DNA of 64,000 nt from Adiantum capillus-veneris (Eukaryota > Streptophyta > Polypodiopsida > Polypodiales > Pteridaceae). Positions 12,001 through 22,575 of the stretch are shown here, piece after piece. Each line of letters opens with the position of its first letter. The stretch's first letter is position 1. The stretch spans positions 20,638,577-20,702,576 of the forward strand of contig CM043946.1 of assembly GCA_014529385.2 (NCBI GenBank), read 5' to 3'. The notes beneath the pieces are model-generated. The model worked only from the letters and a program-made list of their open reading frames with translations, was not told the DNA's origin and made no database searches. A program made the translations under genes and the position numbers.

Positions 12001-13018
12001 CAACAGAAAGCACATTTTATGTAAAGCGTGAAGGTGATGTACTTCTCATTGTGGTTCTTTATGTTGATGATTTGCTGATCACTGGACCAAATGAGAGACA
12101 TATTGATGAATTTAAGGCTGATTTGAATGCTACTTTCAAGATGAAAGATTTGGGGCTGTTGCATCATTACTTGGGTATATAGTTTAAGCAGTCTGATGGT
12201 GGTATTGCCTTGTGTCAGAAAAGTTACATAGAGACATTGCTATGTGAGTTTGGACTTGAGGACTGAAAACCTATTGCCACTCCCATGGAAATAGGTTTGA
12301 AGTTGAGTCTACATGATGCTGGCGATCCTGTTGATGTCACTCTTTACCAAACTGCTGTTGGCTGCCTCATTTATGTATGCAACACGAGGCCAGATATTCA
12401 GTTTGCAGTCTCACAGGTCAGCAGATTTATGCATAGCCCAGGGTCTAAGCATTGGGGCCAGGCTGTCAAGAGGATTTTACGCTACCTTAGTGGCACTTTA
12501 CATCTTGGCTTGTTTTATCCCAAGGGGGGATCATTGCCGCCAGACTTACATGCTTTTTCGGACTCAGATTAGGCTGGTTGTTTTGACACACGAGTGTCTA
12601 CAAGTGGTTTTTGTTTCATGCCTGAAAGTTCATGTATATCATGGCTGAGCAAGAAGCAACCTACTATGGCCACTTCGAGTTGTGAGGCTGAGTACATGGC
12701 AGTCTTCACAGCTACGGTTGAGTGTGTATGGATCAGACACCTTATGGATGATTTGGGTGTTGGACAGGACACTGCCAACACTATCTACACAGACAGTCAG
12801 AGCGCATTGGCAGTTGTGAGGAACCCAGTTTTTCATGCTCCCACAAAGCACATTGAGGTGCATTACCACTATGTCAAGGAGAGGCTCTCAGCAGGAGAGA
12901 TCAACTTGGCTTATGTGCCAACACAGGACAACCTTGCAGATATTTTCACAAAGGCATTGTCTCGTGAGAAGCTTGAAGCTTTCCGCAAAGATTTGGACTT
13001 ACTCCCCTTTGTGGAATG
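9067..13018 (+). pseudogene. Copia-out gag (rest) and pol, decayed
   Basis: Continuation of outer gag after the nested insertion, alignable codon by codon with 4229-8170 on the other strand. Order: gag, CCHC knuckle (about 9573-9615), protease (WYFDSGATKH about 9827), integrase, RT (YVDDLLITG about 12061) and RNase H (to 13018, ending LLPFVE). A one-base deletion near 9525-9535 shifts the frame before the knuckle. In-frame stops include TAG at 10296, 10380, 10431, 10726 and 12180 (each a CAG in the nested copy except 10726, which is shared), TGA at about 11670 (CGA in the nested copy), TGA at about 11901 and 12264 (TGC in the nested copy), and TAG at about 12569 (TGG). It is not functional. 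Confidence 0.93.
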
Positions 13019-13094
13019 ATCATGTCCTCAGGGCATGCCACTTCCCTTTACTCATGTGCCAGCTCTCGTTCACCGCATCACTCCAGGGTGGATT

Positions 13095-13321
13095 TGTTAC
13101 CATATACATGTGGTAGTGATGTGTGTGAACACACTAGGACCGCCGGGGCATGTTTTTTCTCTTGAGGAGGTTTTTTTCCCCGTGCATTGTATATACGCCC
13201 ATCACTCTAGGGCTATCAATCTTTCCATTGCACACTAAGTTATACACTCTCCAGTGTGTGCCTTGAGCTTCCTTTGTCTTCTCCAAGATGTGTGCGTTTC
13301 TCTGCAACCCTAATTCCAACA
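13095..13321 (+). repeat. 3' LTR of Copia-out
   Basis: The 227-bp partner of 3007-3233, preceded by a purine-rich CCAGGGTGGATT stretch. It is followed by TCATT, the target duplication, and by the interrupted R1 sequence. Confidence 0.95.
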
Positions 13322-13360
13322 TCATTGTTGTCAAAAAAAAATCAAACTATTAGAGTGGCG
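13322..13360. repeat. R1 repeat copy B, right remnant
   Basis: CATTGTTGT, an A-run and CAAACTATTAGAGTGG match 141-178 and complete the copy interrupted at 3006. Similarity stops at about 13360. Confidence 0.85.
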
Positions 13361-13390
13361 GGGAGGCGGCCCAAGCCAAAGGCGTGGACA

Positions 13391-13416
13391 TCGATGAGTC
13401 CAAATTCAGGACGAAA
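13391..13416 (+). ncRNA. Hammerhead ribozyme relic (core and stem II)
   Basis: The sequence has GATGA, then the stem strand GTCC (13398-13401), a 7-nt loop, GGAC (13409-13412) and GAAA (13413-13416). These are the conserved CUGAUGA box, stem II and GAAA box of hammerhead ribozymes, with identity at all 17 of those fixed positions. The first two bases of the CUGAUGA box read TC instead of CT. I cannot find convincing stems I and III or a GUC cleavage site upstream; similarity to R1 ends at 13360, so the 5' half may have been lost at that junction. Hammerheads of this type occur in plant retrozymes. Probably inactive. Confidence 0.6.
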
Positions 13417-13965
13417 TAAGTAGACATATAGCTGTGGAGCTGTTAAATAGATGCACAGTTTGAGCTCTCATCGTATGCACGTAGTTCATGTACCCGCTTG
13501 CGTAGCGAATAATATTTAGCACTCACTAATTTTGATGGTCATGCAGTCCAAATGCGACACACGTCTCTCTCTCTCTCTCTCAAAATTTTTCTCTGACGTT
13601 AAAGACTTCTTCCCTCTCTCTAAAATTTTATCTACGATGTTAAAAGCTTCTCCTCCCTCCCTCTCTCTCTAAAATCTTATGGTTTTTCCTTTTCAAAAAC
13701 TGTCGAAGTTGATATTCATTAGATAGTCGATACTCACTCTCAAATTTTTCCTCTATATGTTAAAAACTTCTCACCTCTCTTTGAAATTTTATGTACGATG
13801 CTAAAAGCTTCTCCTCCCTCCCTCCCTCCCTCTCTAAAATCTTATGGTTTTTCCTGTTCAAAAACTCTCAGAGTCGAGAGTCGATAGTACATACTCATCG
13901 GATAGACTATGACACTCATCAATCAGTTTTACAAGAGCTTCTTTGAATTTATTCCTATTGGTATT
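13417..13965. repeat. TC-rich tandem duplication, no gene
   Basis: Two diverged units of about 165 bp (AAAATCTTATGG at 13671 and again at 13836) contain CT and CCTC microsatellites, GATGTTAAAAGCTTCTCC and AAAACTCTC blocks. The region ends at the GTATT target duplication (13961-13965) of Gyp-1. No coding potential is visible. Confidence 0.7.
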
Positions 13966-14916
13966 TGTTGTGGCGGTTATGCCGCTAGCGGTGGCTATGA
14001 TAGCGAGAACTCAACCACAAACAAGAATGTCAGATGAGGACGGAGCTTGACCCGCAGGCGCATGGAAACAAATACGTGGGTGTCAAATCACCTACTCGAC
14101 CTTCTAATGACAATCACTACCAAGGAAATCAAATCTAAGTTCTCAAATACACAAGTGACTGAAATCCATACTACGAACAAATGCTATCCAAAACATGATC
14201 TAGAGTCATCGAATCAGCCTCAAACTCAAAGGGGGGTCTCTACACAAGGTAAGGATAATACCCTATGAATCTACAATACAATCTCAACCTGTAACCACTC
14301 CGTGCGGTAAACGCGTATGAAGATAGGCCGATAAATACAGGTGAACGCATCTCGACTCCGATGGTACTGATGTGTAGCTCTACTTGCTGCAGTTCTATAG
14401 ATATATGGCACGCTCAATTCCGACACACAGGTAGGGAGAAAACTCACATAGAAGCTCGTGGGAGCTCACCTCGCGTAGAAGCCGAATGCACGCATGCTTG
14501 GTATCGGTGCGTAGCTCTCGCCGTTGCTAACACAATGGCGGTGTCGCTTCTCCAATGGCGGCTCCGTAGCTCGCGTAGCAAGAGGATAGACTCTCTCTCT
14601 CTCTCTCAGTCTCTCTTAGACACAGTCACGGAGCTCAAAAACTCACCTTGATTAATGATTCAAAATTGTATCCTTAGGTTTACAAAAATTGGCTCTTATA
14701 TCTCAGCCTTGGAGGTGTGAAAAAATCTCAAATCTAATTACATAAGCAGGTGAAACTACTTGGCAAATACAAGCTGGAAACACAATTGAGTCCCGCTAAT
14801 TACAATGAATCGGCTCCATGAAAAAAATGAAATGTTGGAAAGACATTTATTACAATAAGTGTTTACAAAAACATTAGTGTGAGCAAAAATGTATAGGTGT
14901 GGTCCTCCGCTCAACA
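13966..14916 (-). repeat. 3' LTR of Gyp-1
   Basis: Runs from TGTTGTGGCGG to CCGCTCAACA on the + strand and pairs with 31958-32907. It contains a TATAAG-type box on the - strand near 14695-14702 and a short TC run near 14590-14610. The end nearest 13966 (CGCCTGCGGGT on the - strand) is shared with the Gyp-2 LTRs, which shows the families are related. Confidence 0.95.
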
Positions 14917-14930
14917 CTCCCCCCCTCCGC
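14917..14930 (-). other. Polypurine tract of Gyp-1
   Basis: On the - strand GCGGAGGGGGGGAG directly precedes the 3' LTR start TGTTGAGCGG. This is the plus-strand primer for reverse transcription. Confidence 0.9.
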
Positions 14931-14995
14931 GTTCATGTCGTCCCTGACATGACATCCTTGCTTTGTCTTTAGTGGAGTCCTATCGATTTCAGCAT

Positions 14996-17900
14996 CTAAA
15001 GATGTGACTCATATCTCAGGTTTCCAATGGTGAGTGTAGGGTCGAATATGTTACTTTCATGAGTAACGAAACCAATGTAGAATGCCTCCTCAAAGGCCTG
15101 CATGTGGAAGCTCTGCATAAACATGATTCTCTGATAAAAGAGGCGTAATACTTTTGGAGATGCCTGCAAGGCTAGATCATACATCATATCTGTCACTGTG
15201 TCGGCCGTTGACAACAATGTTGAGCTGTTAGCTTTATCCGGTGCGAACACTTCAATGCAAGCCAGTAATGTTCTGCAAATCTTTTTGAGCATTTGACATG
15301 AAAGGTCAGGAGAGCCAGTAAAGAGCTTAATGGTGTCCGTTAGGGTTTTCACCATGTAGGCCTTACTTATTCTCTCTCCCACCTTCGGTCCTGGTATCCT
15401 GGGGTAATTAAGCCAATTTGGCTTCTTTGCTGTGATTCTGCCATGCTCTTGCCAACTCATGACTCGTGGCGCTGGACAGAATGTTGCATCTTCTCTAACT
15501 TCCTTGGGTGCCACCACCAAATAGATTAGGTAGGTTGGGTACTTTGTCAACCGCCCTGTCCTCCATCTCGGCTGGGAGTCTACTATATTCTTTGATTCCT
15601 CCCCTTTTGTGATGTCGCCTTCGTATAGCGCGACATACTACTCCTCTTCTAGCCTTTTCTTTCTTTTCAGCACTTCAAACTTTAGTACAGGAAGGGGCAA
15701 TGTAGGTTGCATCCACTGTTCTTGCAGCACCTTAGTATCCAACCCATGAAGTCCGATGGAGAACAGGAGTCTTCTTTCCCACGCCATGGATGCCTTTGCA
15801 CTCTCCTCTGTTGCCTGATCTATCTGCTCATGCAATCTGTTTTGCTCCTCCTCGGTAAGTCTTGATGTTGTGGCCTCTTCTTGTGCTGGGGATGGATCTT
15901 CAATAGTTGTGGCTTCCCCAGTCTCTGGTAGCTCCACGGCTACCCCGCATGTTTCTTCTTGCTGAACCTCTGTATCTTTCATCATTTTGTCTTGCAGATC
16001 TTGGAGCTGCTTTCGGAGGGCCTCATTCTCCGCTCTCAGTGCTTGGTTCTTTGATGTAAGTAATTCTTTTGCAGCCAATGAGCCCTCTGCAATGTGCAAT
16101 CTCTGCACTTGCTCTAGGCGCAATTCTCTTTGTAAGCTCCGAACTTGATCTTCCAGAACGGGGACTATTGCTCCCTTTGGCTCTACTCCTACTCTGCTAG
16201 CTCTTGGTGTGGAATTAAGCCTTAGGATTGTTCTCTCATACAGCTCCATCCTTTCTCGTAGCTCAATGAGCTCGTCCTTTGTAGCTTCCAATTCATCTTC
16301 AATTCTTTCTTTGGCTTCTTGTGCACTGGCCACCTCTCTTGAAGCATCAACAAGTTGGAGGATTAGTCCATCTCTTTCTTTTATGCTTCCGAGAGAGATG
16401 CCTTGAGGTACTCTTATTCTTTTAGTGCACTCTCATATTTTGTTTCAAGCTCATCTTCTCTCTTTTCCACTTCTTCTTTGCTGTCCCTCATTGGCTTTGA
16501 TCGGCGGGCTTTGATCTGCTGCAATAGTTGATGCACTTTCTGGATATCTCTTTCATCCTCATCTTCAAGCTCAAGTGCTCTTTCTACTACAGTCTCCTTT
16601 AGCTTCAACTCATCCTTTGCCTTCTCAGGTACTAACCTCTGATCTCTGTCTAATCTTTTCTTGGTCCTCCTCTCTGTTCCTCTCCGTTCTTCTTGTGCTA
16701 TGGCAATGCCATACACAACCTCAAGGGCCTCTTCTTGAGTATATCCTGTGCCTATAATTAGAGCATCATAGTGCTCTTTCTTCTCTTGAACTGGATCCAT
16801 TGTCTTCTCCTCTTGCTGTATTTCGCACTTTTCTAGCACATCCACCTCAACTTCAGTAGTCGTCTCCTCCACTATCTTTTCCTTTCCTTTAGGACTTGGC
16901 TCCTCTACCTTGCCCTTGCCCTTCTCACCTCTTTTTAATTCAGCTTTAAGGTGCTGAACTTCTGCTTCAGTGTATGGCTCTACTGGTTGCTGCTCCAAGA
17001 TAGCTTTTGATTCTTCATAAGCCTTGATATATTGATCGTACTGATCAATATTTGGTCTTGTTGAGCTGGCTCTGACTTTTGTTGGGTCTGGTACCCACTT
17101 TTTCTCAAAATCTCCTTTTAAAGCTCGCTCGGCTCTAAACTGCTCAATCAACCTCTCCATTTTGGCGGCTTTCTGGCTCTTAGTTTGCTTTGGAGTGGAT
17201 TTCTTCTTGGTCTTCTTCTTGAGGGGCTCCTCTTCTTCTTCTTCTAGCTCGGAAACAATTTCTAGTTTCCGCCTTGCCCTTGTTGACACTCTCTTTGTGA
17301 CCTCTGGCTGGTCTTCATCTTCATCTATCTCTTTTAGCCATTGGTTTTGTGAGGGAGCCTTTGGCCACTGGTCCCTTGCTCCGATAGCTTCATAAGCTAT
17401 CTTAGTCAACACTTTGGCTCCTCTAGTGTACTTTGGCTTCTCGTTATGCAAAGCAATTACTTGCTCATGGATGTGCTAAGCATAATTGACTTCCTTCGGG
17501 ATGTTGCTCTTTATTGCCCAAGTGATTGTTGTGGCAATAGCATGTGGTGGTGTGGTATACTTCTGTGGCCGTTTCGTGCATATGTGTAAAAACTGGTTGT
17601 AGAGCCGGCAAAGCTTTGCCGCTCTTGGATCTGCTATGTCTTCATAGGTGGCATTTTGATTCTTTGGCCCATACACTTCTATGGCTTCTCGTCTTTGTCT
17701 GACTGAGCATCCTTTGTTGTGCAGCTTCAGAGCATCTGCAATGAGCTGAGGAGTGATAATCACTTCAACCTTTTCCCCGTCCAAGGCTGTGAGTGTAGCC
17801 TTTCCGTCTATCTGTATGGTGGTTGCCAACTCATACACTCTTTGAGTGTCTACTCTTGATGGTCTGGAAGTGAAAAAACTGTGGAGATCTGCCCTTTCCA

Positions 17901-18156
17901 GGTATCTGCTTATATCCTCTATTTTGCTGTAGTCCACCAGTTCTTGGGGAATCATTGGGATATCCACTGTTTGTCCCCGTGGGTCTCTGAAAGTACCTTG
18001 GTATATCTTTATCCCCTGTTCTTCTAACACTGCTTCTTCTACCCAAGTCTTTGTGGGCTTGAGAGTCTCTGGGGGAATAGAAAATGGCTCGGCTTCTGCT
18101 ATTGCTTCCTTGAGTGTCGGTCTCTTTCTCCTTGGTGACGACTTCCCCGAATCCAT
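14996..18156 (-). pseudogene. Gyp-1 ORF3: long coiled-coil protein of unknown function
   Basis: About 1,050 codons between pol and the 3' LTR. The start ATG at 18156 reads MDSGKSSPRRKRPTLKEAI. An N-terminal domain of about 220 residues (containing FLHICTKRPQKYTTPP and TITWAIKSNIPKEVNYA) is followed by a Lys/Glu-rich region, a long coiled coil (about 16333-15900) and a C-terminal globular domain of about 180 residues (FTGSPDLSCQMLKKICRTLL, YQRIMFMQSFHMQAFEEAFY). Breaks: TAG at 17476, a frameshift near 16400 and another near 15600. Homologous ORFs with the same layout occur in Gyp-2 (50504-53731) and Gyp-3 (62381-64000). No signal peptide or membrane segment is visible, so it does not look like an envelope protein. 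Function not recognised. Confidence 0.85.
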
Positions 18157-20960
18157 GGATCCTATAAGTCCAATTTTAGAAGTTAGCGTCTTTTTGAGTA
18201 CTGAAAGCCGAATTAAGCTTTTAACTATCCAAATGACTTAAAAATTGAAACATAAGCTATTTAGGGCCTAAGGATGCAATGCATGTGGAGAAATTGCAAT
18301 TTGGGTGCAAAATCATGCTGGAGACATCATACGCGTATGATGTCTTTTGTGTTAAAATGGCTTGGTATTAGTTGTGCTTGTAGCTGATAGTGCATACATC
18401 CATTCTATATGCCTGGATTTGAATTTGGGTCCCATTTGGTCAAGTTATGGCCATTTTAGTCCTGGTCAGGCTCTTTGCAAGGTATTGAGAGGGAATTGGA
18501 TTTTGTGATCCAAATTGGATGAAACTTGATTGTTTGCTCTCAAATGGCATGTAGATCACTTCTGTGTGGTAGTTGCAACTCTGAAATGCAAAAATCAAGT
18601 AGGGAGACATCATACGCATATGATGTCTTTTTGGGTAAAATTGAACCATTTTGCATTGTAAGCTTGGATTTGGCTTTATATAGGCTTAGACAATGATTTT
18701 ATGAAATTTGGGTACAGTTTGGACCAAAATTGGCTCTGGAGACATCATACGCATATGATGTCTTTTGTGTCATTTTTGCATGAGATTGATTCTGTGGGCT
18801 CCTCATATGATAGTAAAGGACTGTGTGTACTCAAATCTTGACTTGAAGTTGAGTATGATGAATTTTGGCAAGATTAGGCTTTAAATATAGTATTTTTCGC
18901 TAATTGGGCTAATGGAGTGATCCCCTTGACCAAATGGTACAAAACTTCATATGTGGCATGTATTTGATATATATAATGTATATATGATGAGAAATGATCA
19001 ATTTTGGCTCTGTATGTGCAAAGTGACATCATACGCGTATGATGTCTTTTTGGCCAAAATGGTAATTTTTGGTTCCAGATAGCTTGTGCATGTGTTGAAC
19101 AACAATCCTACAAAGTTTCATTGAGTTTGGAGCTATTTTGGCAAATTTAGGGCCATAAGTCGGTTTTATGCCCTACTTTGCGTCTTTTTAGTTTCCAATT
19201 GGTGTTTCAACTCCAAATCTCATGATACTTTGTACATTTGATGTTGTTAGCATATAGAAAGAGGCTATGCATTCATGTGTTCAAGATGATGTGAAAATCA
19301 TGCTGTGAGACATCATACGCGTATGATGTCTATTCTTGATAAAAAGTGTTTTTTGTGCAAAGCATGGTTTGTGCTAGTGCCCTAAGCCCTGCTAACTAGT
19401 TTTCAACCTTAAAAATCATCAGTTTTGTTAAAAGGGCCCCTTTGCAGGCATTTCACTCTCCGAAGTCGTCTTTTGGTGTTGGAGTTGATTTTCCTCGATC
19501 TTTCCCCTCGAGAGTTGCATCCCGAGCTCATTTGAGGTGTTGGGAAGTCGTCTATGTGGTTGGACTCGACTTTGGTTCCTTCATTTCCACCTTTAGCTAT
19601 TTGGTTGCCCGAAAGCGTCTTTTTCACCATTGGTAAGTGAAATGGCTTTCTCTTGGGTTTTGCTTGTACACATGTGTCATTGATGGCTATTTGAAGCTGC
19701 TTGTGAAGTTTCCTGGCAATCGGTCATCCATTTTGGCCGTTATGCCAAAATGACGCTTTGTGTGTCTGCCGCCGAATCGGTTGTTTTGACCCACTTTTGG
19801 TGGTCCAAACTTGGAGATACTCCATGGTTGCATTGTCCTCGATGCTGTTAAGATTCTTGTGAAGTTTTGTGTTGTTTCGACGACTTTTTCCTGTTTGTTG
19901 CTTACAGGCTCTATTGACCTGGGGTTTTTTCAGCTGGTCTTTCTCGTACTTTGAGAGTTAGGAACTCATCTTCTACACTAGGGTAAGCCACCTATCGGTT
20001 CTTGCATGGTTTGGTTAGGCAGTTGTGCCTCTACCTAGTATTCTACCCATTTCCCCGTCTGCTCTTGTTTCTTTGTTTTGGTTAGTTTTCGCGACAAAAG
20101 TTAGTGGTAAGCATCAAAATCTTATGGCAACGAGTCTACCTCTCATATCTGGAGTCCTCTGAGCTCTCGTAGCAGTCATAGAAGGCTGTAGAAGGTCGGA
20201 TGCTCTTGTGTGCTCTTTGCTCTCTCCAAGTGGGTAATAGTGCAAATGAGCTTGTAAGTGAAGTAAAAAATACTTAACTTTGGACTTTCCGGCTCACTTG
20301 TTACCAAATTTGACATGTGCTCCTATTTCATCATGAAATGCACTTTAGGATTTGAAATTTCTCAATTTGGACTCCGTTTGACCTGTTTCTAAGAAATCTG
20401 TCCAGTTTGCCAAAATACTGCCATTTCGGGCTTTCCGCAACTTTTCTCGAATTGTACCCAATTTTTACCATGGGTTGCCCTTGTCGTCATTTAGGATCAT
20501 CACCATCTATTCTTTTCTTTTTTCTGATCTCATTTCACCTGCTTTTTTATTTTTCTTTTACTTTTATTAAGAAAATCATAAAAAATAAAGAAAAATAGCA
20601 AATTGAAGCCAAAAAAATCCAAAAAAACACAATAATTAGCTGGTAACCCTGTGTATATGTATATACACTTATTTGTGGTTTCTCGGCTTGGATTACCACT
20701 GTTTTCCACTTTTTGGCTCCAAAAACACGCATATTTAGTCATATTTACAAACTTAGAGACTCAAATTCATCATTTGATCTCTTATTATTGCAAAACAAAG
20801 TGTATAAGGGCATAGAAATTATCAATATCCGCAATAAACATAAAAAAATTGAAATCATGTAAGACCTGTCCTTGTAATATCATTTTCTTTGTCCTTATGG
20901 CTTGTAGTTCTTGTATACCTGTATACCTCCCCCCCTCCTAGTCTGAGTCCTCCCGGACGA
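18157..20960 (-). other. Gyp-1 pol-ORF3 spacer, non-coding
   Basis: No coding domain. On the - strand it starts beyond pol with a TATA-rich patch (about 20655-20680) and an A/T-rich tract. A block then follows that is conserved with Gyp-2 48640-48840 (ATGAGAGGTAGACTC at 20146 and TGTCGCGAAAAC at about 20088), and finally the palindrome array at 18322-19331 just upstream of ORF3. The layout repeats that of the leader before gag, so it may hold an internal promoter and leader for ORF3. Confidence 0.6.
18322..19331. repeat. Palindrome array, Gyp-1 spacer (5 copies)
   Basis: Five 24-bp palindromes with half-arm AGACATCATACG followed by its reverse complement, at 18322-18345, 18605-18628, 18740-18763, 19025-19046 (inner 22 bp) and 19308-19331. 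Copies 1, 4 and 5 are perfect; copies 2 and 3 carry one central CpG-type change (GCGT to GCAT). Start-to-start spacing is 283, 135, 285 and 283 bp. The intervening DNA is only loosely similar between units. Confidence 0.95.
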
Positions 20961-21348
20961 CTATGAAGTGTCTGAGGGTGAAGCATTATATTTTTTGTGG
21001 TCATGCTTGGTCAATTCAATTGTAGAGTGATGAAATAGCAATATTTCCAATAATGTCGCTCTTTGTTTGATTGTCAGGTTTTTAGGCAATATTTGGGTTG
21101 TCTGTAGCACTTTTGTAGTAGAATCAGTATCTGGATTCTTCTTTACATTGTTATCCTTTTTGATAATCCAAATCTGCTTTTGATTGGCCTGTGCTTGCCA
21201 CATTTTTTTTGCTACCCAAATTGCTTGACTTTAGGTTCTGATGTCTTCGTCCTTGAGTACTTAGGATTCTCTGTTGATTGTACTGGAGGGAGTTTCTGCT
21301 TACAAATCTTTGGAATCCAAATTTCCTTGCTATGGCTTTATGCTGTCA

Positions 21349-22575
21349 TCAACTTCTTGGAATCCAGATTTGTTTCACTGAATTTGACTGTCTGAAATCA
21401 CTCTGTTGTCTGGTGTTGAAGACTTTGTTTTCCACCTTTCTTCTCTTTGGCACAACCTTCTTTGGCCTCCATACCAACTTTGAGTCTGTCTTTATCCAAG
21501 GTTGAGCTGTGCTTTTATTTTCTGTCTTCTTTACCCATTTCTGAGAGTTCTTCGTTGAGGAGCATTCCTGTTTTGTATAAGTGGCTTTTGGTTGCCATTG
21601 CTCCTTCTTAATCTCTTTAGGTCGTTTACCCTTGTCATTGGATTCTTCGGCTTGCACCTGTACGTTTGCTTTGGAGAACGGAATTGATTGACTTTCCTCC
21701 TCATATTTGATGTTAACTGAATTAGAGCTCCAATTAATCATCGCATTGTATTGCTTTTGCCATGGTTGCCCTAGCAACAACGGATGTTGCGTAGCTTTGT
21801 CTTCAACCACATAAAACATATGTGGATACACATATTGATTTATCTGTACGTGTAGTATTGTGCATCCAATTGCTTTAATTGAGTGTTCTGAATAACTCTT
21901 CAGCTCCTGTTTGGTAGTTTGTAGCTTAGTGTCATGTTTCAATTGCTTGTACAAATTGACTAAAAGCATGTTAGCTTGTGCTCTTGAATCCAATAGTGCT
22001 CTGGCTTTAACCCGGTTTGTGCCCACTTTGACCTCGATGATGGGTTCTACTTTGTCTTCACCCATTTCAGAAACACTGACTGCGTTTATTCATAAGGCTC
22101 CTTCATTGCGCTGTCTTTGACGCAGTAGTCTTCTTTTCTCCATTCTTTCTTTTTCTTCCGCTTGCGCTTCCTCAACAATCTTTTTCTTTTTCTGAAGTCG
22201 TTGCTTATCTTGATGTGTTTTGAGAAGCATCTCTTGGGTTAGTGGAAAATGATACTTCTTCAATCTGCATCCACTAAGCTAGTTTGGCATTTCTTCTCCG
22301 TCTAATGTAGCAAGCTTGACGGCCCCACTTGGTGATAGATCTTTAATCACAAGAGGTCCCATCCCTCGCTTTTTAAGTTTTTTTGCATGCTATTTTAGAG
22401 TGTATACTAGGACAAAGTCCCCAATCTTAAACTCTTTAGTTCGCACATGCTTATCAAAGAACTCTTTTTGTCGCCTTTTCTGAGCGTAGATTGAAGCCAT
22501 GGCTTTTAAGCGAAGCTCATCTAGCTTTTCAAGGTCGTCTATTCTATCTGAAAGCTCATGTCCTGTCCACTCTAA
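21349..22575 (-). pseudogene. Gyp-1 pol C-terminal extension with second retropepsin-like domain
   Basis: Continues in frame after the integrase (stop at 22576-22578 in TLRVAK). The first part resembles the usual integrase tail (KEFFDKHVRTKEFKIGDFVL, KLKKRGMGPLVIKDLSPSG). A retropepsin-like domain follows at about 22060-21700: VEPIIEVKVGTNRV, LLDSRAQANMLL (the active-site-like DSG is now DSR), TILHVQINQYVYPHMFYVV and PLLLGQPW. The true gag-adjacent protease is separate, at 25571-27090. The tail carries Trp motifs (QKWVKK, LVWRPKK, KQIWIPRS) and may extend to about 20961 with more (KEIWIPK). Stops include CGA-to-TGA near 22090. Gyp-2 has the same domain at 46720-47080. Confidence 0.8.

Larger units (their letters stand above)
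3007..13321 (+). mobile_element. Ty1/copia LTR retrotransposon Copia-out
   Basis: The element is bounded by 227-bp LTRs (3007-3233 and 13095-13321) that start TGTTACC and end CCAACA. The flanks TCGTT (3002-3006) and TCATT (13322-13326) are a 5-bp target duplication with one later change. The uninterrupted copy A at about 141-152 shows the empty site. Domain order is gag, protease, integrase, RT and RNase H, which is diagnostic of Ty1/copia. A second element of the same family (3927-9061) sits inside its gag. Without that insertion it would be about 5.2 kb. Its LTRs differ at roughly twenty positions by eye, more than the eight of the nested copy, which fits the nesting order. Confidence 0.95.

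Noticed and set aside
14996-18156. ORF3 as a retroviral-type envelope gene
   Set aside because: Position fits, but no signal peptide, transmembrane helix or cleavage site is visible in any of three copies; the protein is charged and coiled-coil.
18322-19331. Palindrome series as a CRISPR array
   Set aside because: Spacing of 125-287 bp is far too long, the spacers resemble each other loosely, the genome is a plant, and the repeats lie inside retrotransposons.
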